A model generated the notes under the pieces. The model was not told the DNA's origin, searched no databases, and saw only the letters and a list, made by a program, of their open reading frames with translations. A program made the translations under genes and the position numbers. Of a stretch of 29,018 nt of DNA, positions 23,816-29,018 are shown in pieces. The DNA comes from CAZSWR01 sp964610885 (GTDB lineage Bacteria; Bacteroidota; Ignavibacteria; Kapaibacteriales; UBA2268): NCBI GenBank assembly GCA_964610885.1, contig CAZSWR010000042.1:1-29018 (forward strand). The letters are read 5' to 3'. How positions within the stretch are numbered: the first letter of the stretch is position 1; each line of letters starts with the position of its first letter.

Positions 23816-23998
23816 ATGATAGCCAAAATTAAAGAATTCGTCGGCGAAGTGGCAAAGGAAATGAAAAAAGTTTCCTGGCCCACCAAAGAACAGCTCAAAG
23901 AATCCACGATTGTAGTGGTAGCTACCACTATTCTCTTTACCGCATTTGTTTTCGGTGTGGATCAGATTATGGGTTTAATCGTAAAACAGATTTTCTAA
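23816..23998 (+). CDS. secE: Preprotein translocase subunit SecE
   Basis: 60 aa from ATG 23816; an in-frame GTG at 23780 lies in the terminator-like hairpin and is rejected. The protein has the single-span bacterial SecE layout: an amphipathic cytoplasmic helix ('IKEFVGEVAKEMKKVSWPT', containing the highly conserved V-x-W-P-(T/S) signature) and one transmembrane helix (~32-52, 'TIVVVATTILFTAFVFGV'). SecE clamps SecY in the SecYEG channel of the inner membrane. The gene lies between tRNA-Trp and nusG as in most bacteria. No Shine-Dalgarno is visible. Confidence 0.95.
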   Translation: MIAKIKEFVGEVAKEMKKVSWPTKEQLKESTIVVVATTILFTAFVFGVDQIMGLIVKQIF

Positions 23999-24010
23999 AA
24001 GAAACGATTT

Positions 24011-24703
24011 ATGGAATACAACCTTATTCAAGATATGCCGATGTATGCCTCGGACCAAATGTCTGAGCAGGAAAAAGAAGCAACGGCTAACATATCTGAA
24101 GCCGCTTCCTCGGCGCCGGACGCATCGCCCGATGCAAAGCCCGCGATCGCAGAGGAACCAGTCTCGCCGGATATGAAGTGGTATGCACTGCGTACCTTCA
24201 CCGGGCATGAGCAAAAAGTTAAGCTCAGCATCGAGGCCGAAGTGAAACGCCTGAAACTTCAGGATCGTATCAAAGAGATCGTAATCCCCCAAGAAACTGT
24301 TTTCGAAGTACGCAATGGCAAACGCCGCACACGGGTGAAGAATTTCCTCCCGGGCTACGTGCTTATTCGTACAGTCCTCGACAAAAAAATCAAAGATATA
24401 GTTCAGAATATTCCTTCCGTTGTGAGCTTCGTCGGCACACGACTGGAACCGGCACCATTGCAGCCCCACGAAATCGAAAAGATTTTGGGCCGCGTGGAGG
24501 AGCGCAAATCGATCGAAACAATCGAAACGAGCTTCCAAATCGGCGATCCGGTCAAAGTTATCGACGGACCTTTCTCGAACTTCTCCGGTACGGTCAAGGA
24601 AATCAATAACGAGAAACAAAAACTCAAAGTGGAAGTGGGTATCCTCGGACGCAAAACTCCTGTCGAATTGGATTTTCGTCAGGTTGAAATTGAAAATCAT
24701 TAA
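24011..24703 (+). CDS. nusG: Transcription termination/antitermination factor NusG, with N-terminal extension
   Basis: 230 aa, 12 bp after secE. The NGN domain starts at about residue 55 ('MKWYALRTFTGHEQKVK') and includes 'FLPGYVLI' and 'VVSFVG'; the KOW domain is at ~178-230 ('GDPVKVIDGPFSNFSGTV'). NusG binds the RNA polymerase clamp, promotes processivity and contacts Rho or ribosomal protein S10. The first ~54 residues are acidic and Ala/Ser/Pro-rich, without homology I recognise, and look disordered; typical NusG is ~180 aa. The extension could be shorter if ATG at 24041 or 24059 is used, but even M55 has no better ribosome binding site, so the longest form is kept. Confidence 0.95.
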   Translation: MEYNLIQDMPMYASDQMSEQEKEATANISEAASSAPDASPDAKPAIAEEPVSPDMKWYALRTFTGHEQKVKLSIEAEVKRLKLQDRIKEIVIPQETVFEVRNGKRRTRVKNFLPGYVLIRTVLDKKIKDIVQNIPSVVSFVGTRLEPAPLQPHEIEKILGRVEERKSIETIETSFQIGDPVKVIDGPFSNFSGTVKEINNEKQKLKVEVGILGRKTPVELDFRQVEIENH

Positions 24704-24736
24704 GAAGTTGGTTTTAACTAAAAATAGAGATCAGAA

Positions 24737-25159
24737 ATGGCAAAGAAAGTTCTCGGTTCATTTAAGCTTCAGCTGAACGCAGGCGAAGCCACAATGGCAC
24801 CACCGGTCGGTCCGGCATTCGGACAGCGAGGCCTTAACGGTATGGAATTCGTTAAGCAATTCAACGGACAGACTGCCAAACAAAAAGGCACAATTCTGCC
24901 GGTCTTGGTAACGTTCTTCTCCGATAAATCCTTTACGTTTATCGTCAAATCGCCGCCAGCCCCCGTGCTGCTTATGAAAGCCGCCGGACTGCAAAAAGGC
25001 TCGCCCACGTCCAACAAGACAAAAGTCGGCACCGTTACGGTTGCCCAATGCGAAGAAATCGCAGCAATCAAAAAAGGCGACCTGAACTGCGATACAGTCG
25101 AAAGTGCTGTCAGCATGATTAAAGGTACCGCCCGTTCGATAGGTATTGTCGTCGAATAA
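24737..25159 (+). CDS. rplK: 50S ribosomal protein L11
   Basis: 140 aa, the normal length. The N-terminal domain carries the L11 signature in slightly divergent form: 'APPVGPAFGQRGLNGMEF', where most bacteria have GPALGQHGVNIMEF. The C-terminal rRNA-binding domain ends 'MIKGTARSIGIVVE'. L11 binds the GTPase-associated region of 23S rRNA (around position 1067) with L10/L12 and is the thiostrepton and RelA-linked site. It lies between nusG and rplA in the standard order. Confidence 0.97.
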   Translation: MAKKVLGSFKLQLNAGEATMAPPVGPAFGQRGLNGMEFVKQFNGQTAKQKGTILPVLVTFFSDKSFTFIVKSPPAPVLLMKAAGLQKGSPTSNKTKVGTVTVAQCEEIAAIKKGDLNCDTVESAVSMIKGTARSIGIVVE

Positions 25160-25197
25160 TTTATTAGAAATTTTTAAAATTAATTTAAATATCAGCC

Positions 25198-25905
25198 ATG
25201 AAAAAGTTTGGAAAAAGATATACTGCACTTCTCAAAAAATTTGACCCCAAAACGGTCTATACATACCAAGAAGCAGTAGATATCGTTAAAAAAACTGCCT
25301 CAGCGAAATTCGACGAATCGTTCGACGTTGTTTTCAGGCTTGGCGTTGACCCGAGAAAAGCCGACCAACTTGTCCGCGGTACAGTGTCTTTGCCGCACGG
25401 TATCGGAAAAAAAGTCAGAGTACTCGTTTTGGCAAAAGCACCCAAAGATAAAGAAGCTCTCGACGCAGGCGCCGAATATGCCGGCCTCGAGGACTATATC
25501 GAAAAATTAAAAGGCGGTTGGACAGATATCGACGTCATTATCGCTACGCCCGACGTCATGGGCGAAGTCGGTAAAATTGGTCGTATCCTCGGCCCTCGCG
25601 GACTTATGCCGAACCCGAAAAGCGGTACGGTTACGTTCGACGTCGGCAAAGCCGTCCAAGAAGTCAAAGCAGGTAAGATTGAATACCGCGTTGACAAAAC
25701 AGGTAACGTCCACGCATCCGTCGGCAAATGCTCTTTCGATGCTGTGAAATTGCAAGAAAATATTGCAACATTCTTCCAAAGCATCTCGAGAGCCAAACCC
25801 CAATCGGCAAAAGGAAAATATATCAAATCTATTTTCTTTAGCTCGACGATGGGCCCCGGCATTCAGGTGCAAGAGCAGTCATTTGCTGCCGCTGGACGTG
25901 AATAA
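25198..25905 (+). CDS. rplA: 50S ribosomal protein L1
   Basis: 235 aa, usual length. Recognisable L1 blocks include 'KFDESFDVVFRLGVDPRKADQLVRGTVSLPHGIGK' (split over residues ~37-71), 'GRILGPRGLMPNPKSGTV' (~131-148) and 'IEYRVDKTGNVHASVGK'. L1 forms the mobile stalk at the E site and in many bacteria represses its own rplK-rplA message. It starts 38 bp after rplK in an AT-rich gap and probably shares its transcript. Confidence 0.97.
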   Translation: MKKFGKRYTALLKKFDPKTVYTYQEAVDIVKKTASAKFDESFDVVFRLGVDPRKADQLVRGTVSLPHGIGKKVRVLVLAKAPKDKEALDAGAEYAGLEDYIEKLKGGWTDIDVIIATPDVMGEVGKIGRILGPRGLMPNPKSGTVTFDVGKAVQEVKAGKIEYRVDKTGNVHASVGKCSFDAVKLQENIATFFQSISRAKPQSAKGKYIKSIFFSSTMGPGIQVQEQSFAAAGRE

Positions 25906-26061
25906 TTAACGAAATTACGCACTCTCGAATCCTTGCTTCGCCCAGCCAATAGAATTGGTTTGGACGAAAAGAGGCCTGCTTCTCCCCTCCGTCGGCAATT
26001 GCCGCCTCAGGGATGGCCCCGATAAAGGATAAGAAAACATAATAAATAAAGTTAGGTCGAT
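25906..26061 (+). promoter_or_regulatory. Probable L10 (rplJ) leader region
   Basis: 156 bp between rplA and rplJ, the site of the L10(L12)4 autoregulatory leader in many bacteria. It can fold around the 12-nt palindrome cggcaattgccg (25993-26004) and a flanking pairing of aggcc (25972-25976) with ggcc (26015-26018). No promoter of the TTTG/TAnnTTTG type is seen. Assignment rests mainly on position; I cannot confirm the Rfam motif by eye. Confidence 0.45.
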
Positions 26062-26583
26062 ATGGTTACTTTAAATCAAAAAAAAGATATAGTTGCCCTG
26101 CTCGTCGAGAAATTCCAAGCAGCAGGTGCATTCTATCTTGTTGACCTTACGGGCATGACAGTTGCCGAATCGTTCAAATTGCGCAGAGAACTCAAAGACA
26201 AAAAAGTTGAATTGAAAGTGGCAAGAAACACTCTCATCAACCGCGCACTCGAACAAATTGGCGACAACCCCATCCCCGAAGAGTATTTCCACGGTCAAAC
26301 GAGCATCATGTTTTGCTATGATGATCCGACAGCCGCTGCAAAACTCATTAAAGAAAAACAAGACAAGAATGCTAAAATGGTCTTTAAGGCTGCCGTACTC
26401 GATGGCGTCTTCTACGACAAAAAGCAACTTGGGATACTGGCCACACTGCCGAGCAAACAAGACCTTATGGGCTCGATCGTCGGCAGCCTGCACGCCCCAA
26501 TTTCGGGCATCGTCGGTTCCATCAATGCTGTTATGCGCGACCTCGCTTCGATTATCGAAGAAGTGGCCAAGAAAAGCGCATAA
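26062..26583 (+). CDS. rplJ: 50S ribosomal protein L10
   Basis: 173 aa, typical length. The N-terminal 23S-binding domain ('FYLVDLTGMTVAESFKLRREL', 'LKVARNTLINRAL') is conserved. The C-terminal helix that carries the L7/L12 dimers is present ('SINAVMRDLASIIEEVAKKSA'). L10 with L12 makes the stalk that recruits translational GTPases. An upstream leader is the likely site of autoregulation. It starts at ATG 26062, without a strong Shine-Dalgarno. Confidence 0.97.
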   Translation: MVTLNQKKDIVALLVEKFQAAGAFYLVDLTGMTVAESFKLRRELKDKKVELKVARNTLINRALEQIGDNPIPEEYFHGQTSIMFCYDDPTAAAKLIKEKQDKNAKMVFKAAVLDGVFYDKKQLGILATLPSKQDLMGSIVGSLHAPISGIVGSINAVMRDLASIIEEVAKKSA

Positions 26584-26645
26584 GTCCATTAATTACAATT
26601 AAAAAGAATTATATTAAAATTATATTAGTTTGAAGGAGACAGAAA

Positions 26646-27023
26646 ATGTCAGCAAAAATTGAAGAATTGATCGAGAAAATTTCCGCGCTAACGCTTGTCG
26701 AAGCAGCAGAACTCAAAAAAGCACTCGAAGAGAAATTCGGTGTATCGGCAGCAGCCCCCGTTATGATGGCAGGCCCCGCAGCCGCAGCAGCCGGCCCAGC
26801 AGCCGAAGAACAAACTGAATTCGACGTCGAACTCACCGAAGTTGGCGCAAGCAAACTCAACGTTATCAAAGTTATCCGCGAGCTTACCGGACTCGGACTC
26901 AAAGAAGCTAAAGATCTCGTCGAAGGCGCTCCCAAAGTGGTCAAAGAGCAAGTCTCGAAAGCAGAAGCTGAAGACATCAAAAAGAAAATCGAAGAACAAG
27001 GCGCAAAAGTTACTCTCAAATAA
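26646..27023 (+). CDS. rplL: 50S ribosomal protein L7/L12
   Basis: 125 aa. AAGGAGA at 26633-26639 precedes ATG 26646. The N-terminal dimerisation helices ('IEELIEKISALTLVEAAELKKALEEKFG'-type, residues ~4-32) are joined by a short Ala/Pro/Gly hinge to the C-terminal factor-binding domain with 'KLNVIKVIRELTGLGLKEAKDLVEG'-type helices (residues ~75-99, with 'GLGLKEAKDLV' diagnostic). It is the multicopy stalk protein that contacts EF-Tu and EF-G. It is followed by a 287-bp gap with two hairpins before rpoB. Confidence 0.98.
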   Translation: MSAKIEELIEKISALTLVEAAELKKALEEKFGVSAAAPVMMAGPAAAAAGPAAEEQTEFDVELTEVGASKLNVIKVIRELTGLGLKEAKDLVEGAPKVVKEQVSKAEAEDIKKKIEEQGAKVTLK

Positions 27024-27044
27024 CAATTATGTTGTTAACGCTTA

Positions 27045-27067
27045 TGGGCCGGATACAGTCCGGCCCA
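27045..27067 (+). terminator. 9-bp hairpin between rplL and rpoB (attenuator-like)
   Basis: Stem tgggccgga (27045-27053) with tccggccca (27059-27067), 5-nt loop, 21 bp after the rplL stop. No immediate U-run; a T-rich tract lies at 27107-27126. In E. coli a partial terminator at this place lowers rpoBC relative to ribosomal protein expression; the same role is inferred. Confidence 0.6.
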
Positions 27068-27224
27068 AAGCTGTTTAACTAATAAAATCAGGAAAGGAAA
27101 ACAAGATTTTTCTTTTTTTGTTTTTTAGCGCGTCGTTTCATTGTAGGGTCAAATTAAATTATTTTTTTACCGAATATTGCCCGATAACGGGTTGCGCGTA
27201 TTGGTAAATTTTCTTAGAATATCG

Positions 27225-27275
27225 AATAGGATTTTTTAACATACTTCAACGCCAAGTGTGTTAAAAAATCCTATT
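27225..27275 (+). promoter_or_regulatory. 22-bp hairpin in the rpoB leader
   Basis: Arms 27225-27246 and 27254-27275 pair at all 22 positions (one G-U) around a 7-nt loop (caacgcc). The stem is AU-rich and includes an internal T6/A6 run. It ends 25 bp before the rpoB Shine-Dalgarno. A duplex this long is a plausible RNase III substrate or regulatory stem. Confidence 0.7.
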
Positions 27276-27310
27276 ATTTTGAAAAAATGATTCACACCCG
27301 GAGGTTTTCT

Positions 27311-29018
27311 GTGGAAAAAATTACTATAAAAGGAAAAGAAATTAAAGTTGACGACGGCGGTATTGTACGACTGCGAGATAGGGTAAACTTTGCTAAAGCC
27401 CCCAAACAGCCTCAGTACCAGGATCTGCTGAATATTCAGCTGAATGCCTTCACGGATTTCCTCCAGGAAGACATACATCCTCACAACCGTTCTAAAAAGA
27501 AAGGCCTCGAAGCTGCCTTCGCCAACAACTTTCCTATCGAGGATCCGTCCTCAATTTTTCAACTCGAATTCTTGGACTATGCTATCGAGAAACCGAAGTA
27601 TAACGAGAAAGAGTGCCGCGAACGCGAACTTACTTATGCAAAACCTCTGAAAGCTCGCCTCCGCTTGTCGTCCAAAGCTGCAAAGGACAGCGAAGACTAC
27701 ATCGAATCCATCGAGCAAGAAGTATATCTCGGAAACATTCCGGCAATGACGCCGCGCGGCACGTTCATCATCAATGGTGCCGAGCGCGTTATCGTTACCC
27801 AGCTGCACCGTTCGCCTGGCGTATTCTTCGACGATACGATGCACCCGAACGGCACACGTATCTATACGGCTCGTATCATTCCGTTCCGTGGTTCATGGGT
27901 CGAATTCACTACCGATATCCACGAAGTTATGTTCGCCTATATCGATAGAAAAAAGAAATTCCCGGTTACGACGCTGCTTCGCGCCCTCGGATATTCGTCC
28001 GACGAAGACATCCTTGCACTGTTCGACCTCTCCACAGAAGTCAAGCCCGAGGATATTAATGAATCGCTCCTGGGCAAAAGAATCGCCAGCGACGTGGTCG
28101 ATCTGAATACCGGCGAAATCGTGGCAACTCGCGATACAATCTTTACGCAAGAATTGCTCGATTCGCTCGCAGAATGCGAATTGCTCCCGATCCGCGTGTT
28201 CAACTATTTGGACCCGACCGAGGAACCTCTTATTGCAAAAACACTTACCAAAGATACAACACGCAACAAAGAAGAAGCTCTCGAGTACATCTACCGCCAA
28301 TTGCGCTCGTCCGACGCACCGGACATCGAGACCGCTATGGGCCTCATCGAGAAACTCTTCTTCAACGCTAAACGCTACGACCTCGGGACTGTCGGACGTT
28401 TCAGAATCAATCAAAAACTCGATACAGGCATCGACCTCGAAACCACTACGCTGACCGTAGAGGACATCGTCGCGATCATCAAACACCTTATCGAACTGCA
28501 TTCGACGAAACAATCCGGCGACGATATCGATCACCTTGGCAACCGCCGCGTCCGCACAGTCGGCGAACAGCTTAGCGCACAGTTTAACGTCGGCCTGGCC
28601 CGTATGGCTCGCACTATTCGCGAACGCCTCGGCATCCACGACGGCGAAAACCTTACTCCATCGGAATTGGTCAACGCAAGGACAATCACTTCCGTTATCA
28701 ATCAGTTCTTCGGGACGAACCAGCTCTCCCAGTTCATGGACCAAACCAATCCTCTGGCCGAGCTGACACACAAACGCCGTACTTCGGCTCTCGGCCCCGG
28801 CGGTCTGACGCGTGAGCGCGCTGGCTTCGAGGTCCGCGACGTTCACTACACGCACTACGGCAGGCTCTGCCCGATCGAAACGCCTGAAGGCCCGAACATC
28901 GGCCTTATTTCGTCGCTCGCTATCCATGCACGTATCAATGACCTCGGATTCATCGAGACCCCATACCGCAAGGTGGAAAATGGCTATCTGACCGAAAGAA
29001 TTGACTACCTGACAGCCG
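27311..29018 (+). CDS. rpoB: DNA-directed RNA polymerase beta subunit, 3' end outside the window
   Basis: The frame is open from GTG 27311 to the right edge (569 complete codons). GGAGG at 27300-27304 lies 6 nt before the GTG. The N-terminal part carries the beta protrusion and lobe ('GTFIINGAERVIVTQLHRSP', 'GNIPAMTPRG'), and the fork region follows: 'NQLSQFMDQTNPLAELTHKR' near residue 468, then 'ALGPGGLTRERAGFEVRDVH' and 'CPIETPEGPNIGLI'. This is rifampicin cluster I in its sensitive form: the residues equivalent to E. coli Q513, D516, H526, R529 and S531 are kept. RpoB forms the catalytic half of the polymerase with RpoC, which presumably follows. Confidence 0.98.
   Translation, partial: MEKITIKGKEIKVDDGGIVRLRDRVNFAKAPKQPQYQDLLNIQLNAFTDFLQEDIHPHNRSKKKGLEAAFANNFPIEDPSSIFQLEFLDYAIEKPKYNEKECRERELTYAKPLKARLRLSSKAAKDSEDYIESIEQEVYLGNIPAMTPRGTFIINGAERVIVTQLHRSPGVFFDDTMHPNGTRIYTARIIPFRGSWVEFTTDIHEVMFAYIDRKKKFPVTTLLRALGYSSDEDILALFDLSTEVKPEDINESLLGKRIASDVVDLNTGEIVATRDTIFTQELLDSLAECELLPIRVFNYLDPTEEPLIAKTLTKDTTRNKEEALEYIYRQLRSSDAPDIETAMGLIEKLFFNAKRYDLGTVGRFRINQKLDTGIDLETTTLTVEDIVAIIKHLIELHSTKQSGDDIDHLGNRRVRTVGEQLSAQFNVGLARMARTIRERLGIHDGENLTPSELVNARTITSVINQFFGTNQLSQFMDQTNPLAELTHKRRTSALGPGGLTRERAGFEVRDVHYTHYGRLCPIETPEGPNIGLISSLAIHARINDLGFIETPYRKVENGYLTERIDYLTA

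Noticed and set aside
27100..27130. T-rich tract as a stand-alone intrinsic terminator
   Set aside because: The only strong stem upstream (27045-27067) is about 40 bp away, too far to act with this T-run as a classical terminator.
28700..28870. Possible rifampicin resistance substitution in RpoB (Ala at the position of E. coli Ser522)
   Set aside because: Ala at this place is normal in many sensitive bacteria, including Bacillus; the main resistance positions are wild type.
27893..28927. 344-aa minus-strand ORF opposite rpoB
   Set aside because: The plus strand is unmistakably rpoB over the whole length; the antisense frame lies within a conserved gene and has no recognisable domain.

Overview
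The window is one contiguous, all plus-strand stretch of a Bacteroidota/Chlorobiota-type (FCB group) chromosome. The evidence is: (i) four consecutive secreted proteins, three with clear and one with a probable type IX secretion (T9SS, 'Por') C-terminal sorting domain; (ii) candidate promoters of the Bacteroidota form TTTG-N18/19-TAnnTTTG; (iii) five tRNA genes without encoded CCA; and (iv) a ribosomal/RNA polymerase block in the usual bacterial order. Strong GGAGG ribosome binding sites before several genes are unusual for crown Bacteroidia and fit better with Ignavibacteria, Kapabacteria or Chlorobi-like lineages. That placement is inference.

Layout. 3-470: end of a TPR-repeat protein. 548-14782: four secreted proteins of about 2656, 628, 1077 and 262 aa. 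The first is a giant in which a seven-bladed Ycf48/BNR-like propeller is inserted into a Pmp-like (FxxN/GGAI) beta-helix. The first three share ATGGAG(G) leaders and are each followed by a GC-rich hairpin without a U-tract. 14858-22344: cell-envelope genes, comprising a DPM/ArnC-type GT2 glycosyltransferase, a small outer-membrane beta-barrel, a GT9 glycosyltransferase with cysteine clusters, an RlmD-type rRNA methyltransferase translationally coupled to an Omp85/BamA-like protein, and a polytopic GT-C-like membrane protein. 22447-22819: a probable decayed or frameshifted gene. 22902-23014: promoters for the RNA region. 23031-23751: tRNA-Tyr, Gly(TCC), Gly(CCC), Thr, Trp. 23816-29018: secE, nusG, rplK, rplA, rplJ, rplL and the first 569 codons of rpoB, which runs off the window.

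How the genes fit together. The tRNA-secE-nusG-rplKAJL-rpoB block is the conserved transcription/translation supercluster, but tuf, normally found between tRNA-Thr and tRNA-Trp, is missing; a compact, highly structured spacer occupies that site. Expression of the ribosomal part is probably modulated by a leader before rplJ and two hairpins between rplL and rpoB, one of them an unusually long 22-bp stem. The upstream half is envelope biology: large surface proteins exported by Sec and then T9SS, plus glycan and outer-membrane assembly genes.

The best candidates for something new are the propeller-in-helix giant protein, the structured RNA in the tuf position, the 22-bp rplL-rpoB hairpin, and the 13-bp inverted repeat in the leader of the third surface protein. 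No complete unknown multi-gene defence or mobile system is visible. The long antisense ORFs are explained by codon bias of the real genes.
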